From Capsicum annuum (lineage: Eukaryota; Streptophyta; Magnoliopsida; Solanales; Solanaceae), in the NCBI RefSeq assembly GCF_002878395.1, contig NC_061111.1, positions 22,455,097 through 22,519,096 of the forward strand: 64,000 nucleotides of DNA. Direction: 5' to 3'. Under the pieces are notes generated by a model, which did not search any database, was not told where the DNA came from, and saw only the letters and a program-made list of their open reading frames with translations. Shown here in pieces: positions 22,974-35,161 of the stretch (the stretch's first letter is position 1; each line of letters opens with the position of its first letter). Position numbers and translations under genes: made by a program.

Positions 22974-24395
22974 TGTGTCAACCCTAATCTGGAAAAAGAA
23001 CGACTTACCTTATGCTGGCTATGTAATTCTGTAATGCAGGGATTGCTAATAAGGGTCAAACCATCTACTAGCAGAAATGCCCCCATCCCTAGGTTCGCTC
23101 GATGCTGAATCCTACTCCCAACTGAATCAATACTGAACTGATCACTAGACTCTACTAGGCTTGACTGAGCTGACACTAATTGTGTTAACTGACTAAACTG
23201 GACTAAGTTCACTGAGTTCTGTTACTGACTGAGTACTACTATTCTTGACCTTTCCTAGGACTGTTCTATAACTACTGCAACTAAGTAAACAACTAGATTT
23301 TGGGTAATAAATATCCTAGGAATTGATAGTATCAATAATAAAGCATGATAAATCTTGAAAGCACAACAATAGTCAATTGTTCACAATTCATTCATTGAGA
23401 CATTTAGTCAAACATTTGGAGGTCATGAACTTGTACATGACTAGGAACATATGCTAGCATGTCATGATTTCACTATTCAATTCACATGGACATTCTATCA
23501 AACACTTGGGGAGCATGATTGTGATACATGAAGCTTAACATATAGGGCATCATGACTTCAACATGTAATCTTGAAAATTTAAGAGTTTTATCATGAAAGA
23601 TTCATAATTCAACACACATGCTAACATAATTTCTTGGAAATTCATAAAAGATTTTATCTTGAAACCCATACAACAACACAAACATGAGCATAATTCAATT
23701 CATAGCATTGGAATCATAATTCAAGTTTTGTAAAGGGTTCTTGAACTCCAAGGGTGGAAGGAAACCTAAGGATGAACACCTAACATACCTGAGTGACGGA
23801 ATTTGTGAATGTTGTTGGGGATTTCTTGGAACTTGATCTTAAGCTTGATGAACTAGGGTTTCTATCTTAAGAGAATTTTATGAATAAAGAATGAATTTTT
23901 CCCATTTAGGATATTAAATTTTGTGTTAAGGCTGAATAATATAAGGGAAAAATGACCCATTTGTCTCTACAAACCCGGATACAATTTGCTGGGTAGGGTC
24001 CCCATCACATCGTGACCCCTACTTAGGTCAAGCGGCCCTCACGACGCATCCCCTGCTTGGGTCAAGCAGCCCTCGCGGTGCAACCCTGATCTTGGGTTAA
24101 TTGGCCTTCGCGGTGTGGCCCTGTCACGACCCCTTACTATTTTGGACATGCAAACTCGCCCGTACGCTAGTCCAAAAAATTTGAAACTCACCTGAGATGA
24201 CCTACAAGTGACCCTGGTCATGAATAAACTTGAAAATTGACATAATAAGGTCGGAAAGATCGAAAATAAGATCATCCAATTTCAAAGGCTAAAAATGATT
24301 CTATGTCTTAACACTTAGATGAAATTTTCTAAGTCTGGGACTTTTTTGGCATGCTATATAGGACTAAAATGACTAGGATTTTGTGGGGTCTTACA
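22043..24395 (-). repeat. 3' LTR of T2 (2,353 bp)
   Basis: It runs from TGTAACACCCCGAG (plus-strand left end) to GGGGTCTTACA. It is followed on the plus strand by the complement of the polypurine tract. It contains an (AT)n run at 22934-22970, much longer here than the 'atatatatatat' near 30313 in the 5' LTR. Confidence 0.9.
22934..22970. repeat. (AT)n microsatellite in the T2 3' LTR
   Basis: About 18 AT units. The homologous position of the other LTR (30312-30324) has about six. Confidence 0.9.
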
Positions 24396-24412
24396 ATATC
24401 TCCCCCTTGGGA
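24396..24412 (-). promoter_or_regulatory. Polypurine tract of T2
   Basis: The minus strand reads CCAAGGGGGAGATAT immediately before TGTAAGACCCC of the 3' LTR. The tract is the plus-strand primer for reverse transcription and fixes the LTR edge. Confidence 0.8.
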
Positions 24413-24611
24413 ACATTCATCCTCGAATGAGACTGACTGGACTGAGATTAACTGAGGAACTTACTTACACTGACATGCATAACTTAAGCATGACTGAATT
24501 CTGAAGACATGGCACATGACTGAACTATTTCATGAATGCATTAATGATATAAGAATGTTATATGGCTTTAACTAAACATGGAATAGAGTAAATATAAGGA
24601 AGACTGTTACT

Positions 24612-25895
24612 TTAGGCTAAATCTGAGTTTGTGGAGAAGAAGTGAGGATACTTGGTTTGCATGTCTGCTTCTGCTTCCCAAGTAGCTCCCTCAACAAACT
24701 GATTCTACCAAAGAACTTTGACCAAAGGAACTTCTTTGTTCCTTAGTCTGTGAATCTGATGATCAAGGATTTTGATTGGGATTTCCTCATAAGAGAGACT
24801 GCTCTGAACACCTACACTCTCTATAGGGACTACAACTGATGGGTCACTTATGCACTTCTTTAGCAAGGAGACGTGAAACACTGGGTGCACTGATGCTAAG
24901 TCAATAGGTAACTCAAGCTTATAAGATACCTTACCATAATGACTAAGAATTCTATAAGGACCAACGTATCAGGGACTAAGCTTTCCCTTCTTGCCAAATC
25001 TCTTACTCCCTTCATGGGAGAGAGATTTTCTAATACAAAAAGTCTTCAATCTCAAACTCAAGATATTTTCTTCTCACATCTGCGTATGATTTATGTCAGC
25101 TTTGAGCTGTCTTAAACCTCTTTCTGATTAACTGAACTTTCTCTAAGGCATCAAATACCAAGTCAGGCCCTATTAATATGGCCTCACCTACTTCAAACCA
25201 ACCAATGGAAGATCTACATATCCTCCCATAAAGTACCTCAAACGGGGCCATCTGAATACTAGAATGATAGCTGTTATTATACGCAAACTCAATCAAAGGT
25301 AAGTGGTCATCCCAACTGCCCTTAAAGTCAACAACACACGCTCTGAACATATTTTCTAAAGTCTGAATGGTCCTTTCTGCTTGACCATCTGTTTGAGGGT
25401 GAAAGGCAGTACTGAGGTTAACTTGGGTACCAAGACCCTTTTGGAAGGCTTTCCAAAAATAAGAGGTAAACTGTGTACCTCTATCTAAAATGATGGATAG
25501 TGGGACACCGTGTAATCTGACCAAATCTTAAACATAGAGCTTGGCATAATCCTCGGCTGAATACGAGGTATGAACTAGTAAAAAATGGGTTGACTTGGTC
25601 ATCCTATCTACAATGACCCAAATTGAATTGTGTTGACGACGAGTACGAGGCAAATCCATCACGAAGTCCATGTTCACTTCTTTCCACTTCCATGTAGGAA
25701 TACTAAACTCCTGCATGGAACCACTAGACTTTTGATGCTCAATCTTAACCTGCTAACACGTGGAGCACTTAGTCACAAACTTTGCAATGTTTCTCTTTAT
25801 CCCACTCTACCAATAGACTTCCCATAAGTCACGATACATCTTTGTGGACCCTAGATGAATCGAGTAACATACCCCATGCTCTTCTGCAAGAATTC
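24612..25895 (-). pseudogene. T2 integrase with chromodomain
   Basis: The HHCC domain (EEHGVCYSIHLGSTK, then KCSTC; about 25895-25745) is followed by the core: MDFVMDLPRTRR with the first Asp, VRLHGVPLSIILDRGTQFT with the second Asp, FHPQTDGQAERT with the Glu, and LPLIEFAYNNSYHSS. Then come the C-terminal linker (LSPYVGPYRIL with one stop) and HPVFHVSLLKK. A chromodomain-like end is seen at 24740-24614: KEVPLVKVLW, FVEGATWEAEADM, KYPHFF. The second-Asp context is LDRG rather than SDRG. Stops interrupt it at about 25527, 25050 and 24700. Chromodomains of this lineage are thought to guide insertion into modified histones; this copy is inactive. Confidence 0.9.
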
Positions 25896-26145
25896 GCTGT
25901 CTCATGACATTTACACATGGCACACATAATCTACCCTGGCAACGTAACACACCATCTCCCCTTTGGGAGAAAACCTCTACCTTCTGGTCTCTGACTAACT
26001 CTTTCAGCTTAACTAAACTGGGATCTCTCTACTATTTTTCTTTTACTTCGAAAACCAAAGATAATTTTGAACTATTCTGCACCCAAACACTACCCTCAGC
26101 TGAATCAACCAACTAGACACCTAGTCTGGCAAGCTAATGAACTTC

Positions 26146-27640
26146 CTAAACTAACTTCTTCTTACCATCCTCAACATGAGCAACACTACCCATGGACAAC
26201 CTACTGAGGGTATCTGTCACTACATTGGCCTTGCCTGGATGATACAGAACACTCATGTCATAGTCTTTCAATAACTCTAACCAGCTTATCTGACACAAGT
26301 TTAATTCTTTCTGAGAAAACACATATTGCAAGCTTTTGTGGTCTGTAAACACATCAACATGCACCCCATACAAATAGTGCCGCCAAATTTTTAAGGAAAA
26401 CATAACAACTGCTAACTCAAGATTATGGGTGGGGTAATTATTTTCGTGGGGCTTAAGCTGTCTAGAGGCATAGGCCACAACCTTACCCTTCTACATCAAA
26501 ACACACCCTAAACTAACTCTAGAAGCATCACAATACACAACAAACCCATCCAAATCATCAGATAAAGTCAAAACTAGGGCTGTAATGAGTCAAGTCTTCA
26601 ACTCTTGAAAACTCTTCTTATAAGAATCTGACCACTGGAACTTGACTTTCTTATGAGTCAATCTAGACATAGGGGATGCAACAAATGAAAATACTTCAAC
26701 AAACTATCGGTAATAGCCAGCCAAACCCAAGAAACTCCTAATGTCTGATGGAGAGATGAGTCTAGGCCAGATTTTCACTGCTTTGGTCTTTTGAGGATCA
26801 ACTCTAATGCCATCACCAGAAACTATATGACCAAGGAAAGATAAGAATCTTAGCCAAAATTTGCACTTACTAAATTTAGCAAACAACTGATGGGCTCTGA
26901 AAGTCTATAATACTATTCTGAGATGGTCTGCATGATCATTTTCACTGCGGGAGTAGACAAAAATGTCATCTATAAAGACTATGATGAACATGTACAAGTA
27001 CTTCTTGAACATGCGGTTCATTAAGTCCATAAATCTACTGGGGCATTGGTAAGATCAAATGACATGACTAGAAATTTGAAGTGACCATACCAAGTTCTGA
27101 AAGCTATTTTCGGAATGTCACATTCTTTGACTCTAAGCTGATGATAGCCTAATTTGAGGTCTATCTTAGAAAAGTAACTGGCACCCAGAAGTTGGTCAAA
27201 CAAGTCATCGATTCTAGGAAGCGGATACTTATTCTTAACTATGACGTTGTTCAACTAACAGTAGTCAATACACATTCTGAGAGAACCATTTTCTTACGCA
27301 CAAATAGAACTAGTGTGACCCACGGGGAGACACTGGGCTTCATAAATCCATTATCTAGGAGGTCTTTCAACTACTCTTTTAATTCTTTATGTTCAGCTGG
27401 AGCCATTCTGCATGGTTGAATAGAGATGGGCTGAGTGTTTGGAAGAAGGTTTATTTCGAAGTCAATTTTCCTTTCAAAAGTAACTCCGGAAAACACATCT
27501 AGAAATTCACTTGTTACTGGAACTAACTCAAGATTAGGAGTCTCAAAACTAGGATCTTTAACTTGAATGAGATGATAGACACACCCCTTGGATATCATTT
27601 TTCTTGCTCTAAGGTATGAAACAAGCTGACCCTAAGTGCT
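26146..27640 (-). pseudogene. T2 reverse transcriptase and RNase H
   Basis: Upstream, RMAPAEHKELKE (27371-27598) is the gypsy approach to RT. The palm reads [18 protein letters not shown] and [17 protein letters not shown], with the first Asp (27021-27254). The second Asp pair is FIDD at 26965-26976, then [10 protein letters not shown] and [16 protein letters not shown] (26704-26886). RNase H follows: [36 protein letters not shown] and [19 protein letters not shown] (26146-26478). There are several frame breaks, including near 27000, 26700 and 26500. Order and motifs are those of Ty3/gypsy pol. Confidence 0.9.
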
Positions 27641-27689
27641 GAAGTACTACCCCTCCACTCTAGGATAGGTTTATTCATGAATTGGAAAT

Positions 27690-28015
27690 AGAAAACTTAA
27701 TTTCTACAATCAACTGAGACATAGCATGAATAGATCCAATCTATGCCGAGAATAATGTCAAAATCTGTCATCTCTAACTCTACTAAGTCTGCTGAAGTAA
27801 TTTTCTGAGACACTATAATCAGAAAGTTCTTGTATACCCATCGGGCTATGATAGACTTACCCACTAGGGTAGATACTGAGAAGGGCTCTGCTAGGATTTC
27901 GGGACTGACTTTGAAGTCAACATTTATATAAGGAGTTACAAAGGACAAAGAAGCTTCTGGGTCTAGCAAAGCATAAACATGTAAATGGTAAAATTATAAA
28001 ATACTAGGGACCATA
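27690..28015 (-). pseudogene. T2 aspartic protease with mutated active site
   Basis: The frame at 27697-27969 reads LDPEASLSFVTPYINVDF, VGKSIIARWVYKNF, TSADLVELEMTDFDIILGIDWI. The family motif is LDPGAS. Here the Gly after the catalytic Asp-Pro is Glu, which would disturb the active-site loop. The second conserved element, the hydrophobic ILGIDW, is intact. T1 keeps the Gly, so the change is specific to T2. Confidence 0.85.
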
Positions 28016-28059
28016 TTAGGATAATTTTCCTGATCCCATCGGGACTGAAGTGCATAAAG

Positions 28060-29201
28060 CCTATTTGGGCAATGTCCACTCATGGCACTGGAAGTGGTAC
28101 CCTGCTGAGATGGGTGATCGAACTGAGCTGGGGGACGATTATGCTGACTCTTTGAACCCACCTAACGACACTCTCTGATTCTATGACCTAGTTTACCATA
28201 CTAAACATACATCACTACCATTCCTGTAGATACCTTGATGGTTTCTTCCATATTTCTGACAAAAAAAATTTGTTCGGGCACTGCTAACACTACCTTGAGA
28301 TTTAGAGCCTGGCGCCCTATCCTTATTACCATTTATGAATTTAGGCACCGGAGCACTAGCTGAGGATGGAGATAAAACCAAATATTTTAGGTGGAACTAA
28401 GGACGATTACCACTCTCTAACTTAGGCTAAGTAAAGTTGAAGCTACCTGTTCTAGCCCTCTTGTTCCCTCTCTTTCTTCTTAGTTTTCTGCTCCTCTATC
28501 TATTGAGCATGGACCATTAACCTAGTAAAGCCCATCTTCTTAATTAATATTGTGGTCCTACACTTCTTGACTATACTGTCAGACACACCAGATATGAACT
28601 TACTCATCTTAGATCTGCTATCAGCTACTACATGAGGGGCATATCTGGCTAACTGAGTAAACTTGAGAGAATACTCCTTCACTATCATACTACGCTGCTT
28701 CAGGTTAATAAACTCTAAAACCTTGGCTTCCCTCAACTCCAATGAAAAGAACCTATCTAGAAAGGCAGTAGCAAACTCTTCCCATTCTTTAGGCCCTATA
28801 TCTGTAGCCTTATCTACCTTCCACTGCTAAAACCATGTATGAGCCATATCCTGTAGATGATAGGCAGCTAACATAGAACTCTCACTAGTGGTTACTCCTA
28901 TAATGTCTGTTACCTTCTGCACCATGTCAAGAAATTCCTGTGGATCCTCTTCAGACTTAGACCTTAAAAATGAAGAAGGGTTCATTCGGGTGAAGTCTCA
29001 AATTCTAGCTGCAATGGTATTGACCACTGGGTTAGCTTCAATGAAAGCTGGGCATTTATTAGGTTGCTACAGAATGAGCTATAATGGTGAAAATGACTCA
29101 AATTCTATGTGAGAAACCTGCTCATTTAGGGGATCTTCCTGAATAGGCAGAGGTGCTGGCTGGTTCCCAGTTCTTCTTTTGTTGGTCTTTTTGGGAGGCA
29201 T
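28060..29201 (-). pseudogene. gag: T2 gag pseudogene
   Basis: The start codon is at 29201-29199 (MPPKK), just after the leader end 'ttacagaac', as in T1. Retro-gag motifs follow: SEEDPQEFLDMVQKVTD (about 28960-28910), LAAYHLQDMAHTW, then LELREAKVLEF, FTQLARYAPHVVADSRSKMSKF (28500-28742). The zinc knuckle at 28193-28300 reads FCQKYGRNHQGIYRN, with two cysteines changed to tyrosine. In-frame stops and a break near 28500 inactivate it. T2 is less stop-rich in the 5' third than T1. Confidence 0.8.
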
Positions 29202-29408
29202 GTTCTGTAAATAGAAGGGAAAATTGGATTAGACAGAGAGTTTAACTTGAGCTCATGCTCACTCATACGACATGAATACTGAAAGAAGGGAAACTCTTTC
29301 TAAAAAAGCCTCATAGCCCCTTGTCCATAAGTGTGGCGCACTACACACCTATGCACAAATCTCTACTTGATGTGGCTTTCAGAATCCCTAGGACTCTTTA
29401 GAACCTTA

Positions 29409-29421
29409 GGCTCTGATACCA
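29409..29421 (-). promoter_or_regulatory. T2 primer-binding site (initiator Met-tRNA)
   Basis: The minus strand reads TGGTATCAGAGCC, a perfect match to the common Met-tRNA primer site, four bases after the LTR end (TTATA, a mutated TTACA). Confidence 0.9.
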
Positions 29422-29425
29422 ATTT

Positions 29426-31421
29426 TATAACGCCCTGAGTCTACAACCTGGATGTCACACGGTGCTTACGACCTCAAAGGATCATAAGTTAACCCATGAC
29501 TGGTACCTGCTGTGAGCACTAAATAATAATGCTAAAAATATATGCAGAAGTATATTTGAATATGCCATGAGGTTCTCAAAATACTAAAATAATAATTGAA
29601 TGTACTAATAATAACATATGAAGACTTAATAACTGACTGAGCTAGTCCGAAAGCGTCTAACTGTCTAAATATGGAGTTAATGGGACAAACCTCCAACTAA
29701 CTCCGACTGAAATAACTACTGAGCTAACTGAAAGACTGATATAGATAAACTCTGTCCTCGAAATATGAAGACTCTCCACTGAATCTGCTGCTGATAGCCT
29801 GAGCTGCTAAGTACGATTGGGACCCTGAGCGTCCAAACCTATGATATGAGACATTATAGCATAAAGAAAGAGTATGCATCAGTAAATGGAATGTACTGGT
29901 ATGCTAAGTGAGGTAGACTGATATACATGGATTCACATGCATGAGATAATAACTAACTGAATGAACATCATAAAGTAACTAGATGAGAGTACATGCAAAA
30001 TTGTAACTACTGAACATGCTGAATATGTAATACTCCGCATATAATATCTGTCTGAATTAGACTGAAACTGAAGTACTGAGTACTGATGGCTATGTAACTG
30101 AACTAATAGCCCTGGTTCTATCAAACTGTCTGAGTTCTTTACTGAATACTGAGACTGAAATTGTAACTATAGAAGTTATCATCTAACCGACATACCCCAA
30201 TTATAAATTGAGTTGGGGTCCAACATATGACCCCAGTTGGAAGGGTGTTAGCACCTTCCCAAGGGATACTAACAAGGCTGTGTCAACCCTAATCTGGCTG
30301 GAAGACTCATGATATATATATATAGATCTGATTGCATCAACCCTAATCTGGAGGACGACTTACCCTACGCTGTTTACGTAGTTTTGTAATACAGGAACTG
30401 CTACTAAAGGTCAAATCCTCTACTGGTAGGAATTCCCCCATCCCTGGGTTAGCTCGGTGGTGAATCCTACTTCCAACTGCATCGACACTAAATTGATCAC
30501 TAAACTTTACTAGGCTTGACTGAGCTGACACTAATTATGTTAACTGACTGAACTGAACTGAGTTTATTGAGTTCTGTTACTGACTCAGTACTATTGTTCT
30601 TGACTTTTACTGAGACTATTCTATAACTACTGCAATTAAGTAAACAACTAGATTTTGGGTAATAAATATCCCAGGACTCGATAGCATCAATAATAAAGCA
30701 TGACAAATCTTGAAAACATAACAATAGTTAATTATTCACAATTCATTCATTAAGGCATTTAGTCAAACATTTACAGGTCATGAACTTGTACATGATTGGG
30801 AACATATGCTAATGTGTCATGATTTCACTATTCAGTTCACATGGACATTCTATCAAACACTTGGGGAGCATGATTGTGATACATGAAGAATAACATATAG
30901 GGCATCATGACTTCAACATGCACTCTTGCAAATTCAAGGGTTCTATCATGAGAGATTCATAATTCAACACACATACTAACATAATTTCATGGAAACTCAT
31001 AAAATATCTTAACTTGAAATCCATACAACAACACAAACATGAGCATAATTTAATTTATTGCATGGGAATCATAATTAAAGTTTTGAAAAGGGTTCTTGAA
31101 CTTCAAGGGTGGAAGGAAACCCAAGGATGAACACCGAACATACCTGAGTGACGGAATTCGTGAAGGTTGTTGGGGATTTCTTGGAACTTGATCTTGAGCT
31201 TGATGAACTAGTATTTCTTTATTGAGAGGATTTTGTGAATAAAGAATGGATTTTGCCCCTTTAGGATATTAAATTTCGTGTTAAGGCTGAATAATGTAAG
31301 GGTAAAATGACCCATTTTCCCCCACAAACTTGGATAAAATTTTCTAGACCGGGTCCCCATCATGACACGACCCTTTCTTAGGTCAATCGGCCCTCGCAAT
31401 GCGACCCCTACTCGGGTCAAC
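29426..31421 (-). repeat. 5' LTR of T2, inner part (interrupted by A2)
   Basis: It aligns with the 3' LTR from its left end, here mutated to TATAACGCCCTGAG, up to 'ctcgggtcaac'. There A2 is inserted. The last five bases (31417-31421, TCAAC) are the left target duplication of A2. The outer part of the LTR resumes at 40427. Confidence 0.9.
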
Positions 31422-32312
31422 TGATATTGGGTGAATTTATGCATTCTAGCGCTACTATTCTAGCTTATTTAGCCTTGTTTTGAGGATGATTATTATTCTA
31501 TATGTGTTAATAGTGAAATAAATGATAAATTATATGTCCAAGTATGTTTTCACAATGTTTAATGGTGTTTCCACACAAGTTTTAATTCAATTCTACCATT
31601 TAGAGTTCAACCAAAAAAACTAGTGTGACTAGCTTGGGCTAGGTGTTGTCTAGTCTCTTGTGTTGGATTCTAATGTGTATTAATGAGTTACCAAGGTTGT
31701 TATTGTGTATTTATATGTGAAACAACTTCTTTATAATGTTAAAGGGTCAATTGTATCAAACCAAGGGTCAAAACAATGAGTTAAAGCTTAATGAGAAATT
31801 AGCCTATGCTTAGCTCGTGTTTCTAGTTCATCGTTGAGGATGTTATGTTGTTTTGAGCTCTAAATTATTGTGTTTAATGCTATAGGATTCTTGGTGAATA
31901 GACTATTATGATATATGAAGAATATAAAAGCTTCAAATCAAGTGGAAACAACTCAAGAAGGCTTGGAATGCTCAACAAAAGCACAAGACGCAAGTTGGAT
32001 GCAATTTGGACCCCTGAAAAGTATTGGGAAAGTGTAGACTATAAAGGTGGACAATGGAGGACTTCAAAACATAACTGGATTCAGAATAATCCCAAGCTTT
32101 TGAAAATATGGCGCGTGTAGCTTAATTTGGAGTTTAAGGAGGCCCCACAATGCGTTGAAATCGGAAACAGCTATTGGAATTTGACAGATTTTTTGACAAT
32201 TGTGAATTTGAACGTCTCCGCGTCGTGCCTATGCCCAAAATAAGGATAATTCTTCCCATCTGAAGTAAAATAGCATGGAAACCCAATCCAAGTCGGTTTA
32301 TAAGTTTTATAC

Positions 32313-32320
32313 TATAAATA
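32313..32320 (+). promoter_or_regulatory. TATA box in the A2 5' LTR
   Basis: TATAAATA in the context 'actataaatataacg' is conserved in the 3' LTR at 39528-39535. It probably marks the LTR promoter. Confidence 0.6.
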
Positions 32321-32950
32321 TAACGTCCCAAACTCCGTTTCAATCATCTTGGGACCTCTTGGAAACCCTAGATCAACTTAGAACATCATTGGAGGATACC
32401 ACAACTTCTTTTTAGGTTTTATCATTCTTTAATTTTTTTTGTATCATCATTCCAAGAGATTGGATGATGAATATTTTCATTAAAGGGATTGAATGATAAA
32501 TATTTTCATTAAAGGCTAAAACCCTCTTTCCGGGGTTGAGGCCAAGAACATGAATACTTTTTAATATTCTTTATTGTAGTTTAATTTTGGATTATCATTT
32601 GGGTTGTTCTTAATTTCTTGAGCCTACTATTTTAATGATTAGCTACCATTAGAATAAATCTATATTTTTATGTGAATCGGGAAGGAGAATCATAATATAG
32701 AATGAAGAAATTAGGGAACAAGGATCTTGTTCTTTTATGAAATAAGGAATTTGAATTAGCCTCTAGGATAGGGATATACCTAGAAGCTTTGTTTGATTTA
32801 ATTGCAAGAATATAACTTGATAGATTTAGATGAATTTTTATATCTCTGTGGGAGTTGTAGGTACAATGTTCACTAGATAGAAGATTTGAGGTAGGGAGAC
32901 TAAAATCGTAACATAAACCTTGTGAATCAACAATCCAATAACCAACTAAA

Positions 32951-34730
32951 AGTCACGACCCGATTTCTCAAGTCATGATGGCGCCTACTTTAAGCCACCA
33001 GTAGGAAACCCAAGCCATAGTCCGGAATGATAAGTAACGAACTAACAGGCAGAGACCAAGTAAAGGATTATGTCTAATAATAATATTAAGTTAAAACTAA
33101 GAAAGAAGCATATATATTATATCAAAACGAGATGAGGAAAAAGGACCAACTTATAATGAATCCCTCCCAAGACCTGATAAGGTTAGTACTAGAGCCATTA
33201 CTAAAAGGTACCTAGAGTACTAGATAAAAATTTAAAATGTACACAATATACACAAGCAGTCTCGAGAACAAAAGACTAACTGGAATAGATAGAAGAGGAT
33301 CAGCCTCAGACGACAGCAAGCTCACCCTGCTCTGAATCAATGATGGAAGGTAGGAGCCATGTTAACTTCGACTGCTATTACCTTGATCTGCATTAGAAAA
33401 AGATGCAAAAGTGTAGTATGAGTACCAAAAATCATGGGTACTCAGTAGGCATCATCGGTCGACTGAGCTTAATACAGAAAAGGTATCACTATAATGCGAG
33501 GGCATAATCTGAGTCATTAGTAGATAGGGATGGAAAGGTAAATAACTACCAAGCTATGCAATGGCTGTAAAGGAATAAACTTATGCGATACCAAAAAATA
33601 AATAATGCAGTAATAATAGATAAATCAAACATAACCTAAATGGGCCCCCATAAGCCCACTAGGCACACAAAATAACTTAACTGAGCCCCCATAAGCCCGC
33701 TAGGAACACTGAAGAAGACAATTAACCCAACCGTACCCCTATAAACCGGTGGGACACCCAAGTAACAAAAATAAACATAATAATCTAAAACTGCGGTGAT
33801 CCCAATAAATCATTATAGTCATCCAGATATGCACCGGACTTGAACCGGCATTCATAATACCCATAGTAATCAAATGCCGGACTCGAACTGGAACTCATAG
33901 TAACTATAATAGTCAATTGTCAGACTCGAATCGGAACTCATAGTAATCATAATAATCATTTGCCGGACTCGAACCAGAACTCATAGTAACCATAATAATC
34001 ATTTGCTGGACTCAAACCGGAACTCATAGTAACCATAATAATCATTTGCCAGACTCGAACCGAAACTCATAGTGACCATAATAATCATTTGTCGAACTCG
34101 AACCGGAACTCATAGTAACCATAATAATCATTTGTCGGACTCGAACCAGAACTCATAGTAACCATAATCACCGGAAATAATAAAATTCATACCATATTAT
34201 AATATTGTCAATGTCTAAATAATCATCCATTAATCTTAATTAAGAAGGAATAAATTCAAGGTTATATGTCTATATTATCTCTGGTACTCATACTACACTT
34301 CTGTACCTTTTTGGTGCAATCCCAGGTTCTAGTTGCCTCCGTTGAGCTAGTTCGTACGAGTTGACCATTCGGAGACAGGGTGAGTTCTTGGGGATCGATT
34401 TGCAATCTATCCCTTCTATCCTTATTTGTCTTTTGCTTTCGAGACAAATGGATGAGACTGTTTAAGGAATTTTAGATTCTGAGATTGTAAAGTCATCTTG
34501 TTATGATTAGAAGCTCCTGTATTAATACTACCAGGTCGTGGGATTTGTGTTTGAATATTGATTGTCCTTAGTTGTGAAATGTTGTTGTTATATGTTGTGT
34601 TCACATATAGGGTCCAAGTTGGACGTTCTTACCAAGGTAACCCATTGCAATAGCTCCGGGTTATGGTATCAACTTACCTACTGGTGGGATGTGATAGGTT
34701 CCATCATGATTCGAAAATCGGGTTATGACA
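32951..34730. mobile_element. Lone LTR-like insertion S (1,780 bp) with inverted ends
   Basis: S is flanked by perfect CTAAA duplications (32946-32950 and 34731-34735), and the 3' LTR of A2 shows the empty site. Its ends form an imperfect inverted repeat of about 35 bp: left 'agtcacgacccgattt' with 'catgatgg' further in; right end, reversed, 'tgtcataacccgatttt' with 'catgatgg'. The five-base duplication and the TG...CA-type ends (left TG mutated to AG) suggest a solo LTR. No internal coding, primer site or polypurine tract is present. A short TIR element is the alternative. Orientation is undecided. Confidence 0.7.
33831..34172. repeat. 43-bp minisatellite inside S
   Basis: About eight units of the form 'tgccggactcgaaccggaac' + 'tcatagtaaccataataatcatt'. 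Units vary by a few bases. There are no spacers of unique sequence between units, so this is a tandem repeat and not a CRISPR array. Confidence 0.9.
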
Positions 34731-35014
34731 CTAAACTGTGATAGGAATAGAGATTTTTATGATTGTTCGAAATGCCTCAACCCTGGGCTTTACTCCATTG
34801 ATTGTCTAAGATTTTATTTTATGATTAGTTTAGATTAGTTTTAACTTTCAAAATTACAACTTTATTTGCTACTCTCCTCAATTAGTTAAACTAGAATAGG
34901 ATAGACGGCGAATGCAAGTCCCTGAGAGATCGATACTTGGGCTTCCTTAAAGTCACTATATTACTTGATAAGACCACGTACACTTTCGTGTGTGCTTGGG
35001 CGCTGTCAAGTTTT

Positions 35015-35032
35015 TGGCGCCGTTGCCGGGGA
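35015..35032 (+). promoter_or_regulatory. A2 primer-binding site (Asp-tRNA type)
   Basis: TGGCGCCGTTGCCGGGGA is the canonical Athila primer site, six bases after the LTR end GCTGTCA. Confidence 0.9.
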
Positions 35033-35161
35033 CTTGTAACTAGGCAACTATCTTATTTTTAGTTTAGCTATATTGAGTTGTAAATAATTTTTGTTTAGTT
35101 TCTTTTTATTTTCTTTTATTTTCCTTTTTATCACACTTCTTGACATGGCAGTTTGGGATAG

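Larger units (their letters stand above)
31422..35008 (+). repeat. 5' LTR of A2, split by insertion S
   Basis: The first part is 31422-32950 and the rest 34736-35008 after the 1,780-bp insertion and its duplicated CTAAA. Without them it is about 1.80 kb against 1.74 kb for the 3' LTR. Differences include a 47-bp block after 'gcaatttgga' (about 32009-32055) missing from the 3' LTR, and a repeated 'attttcattaaagg' unit near 32470-32515. Confidence 0.85.

Noticed and set aside
25630..27419. Plus-strand ORFs opposite T2 pol (25630, 25904, 27192)
   Set aside because: They are antisense shadows of clear integrase, RNase H and RT frames on the minus strand.
33831..34172. Regular 43-bp repeats that might suggest a CRISPR array
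   Set aside because: There are no unique spacers between units, the units vary internally, and the setting is a plant LTR-like insertion.
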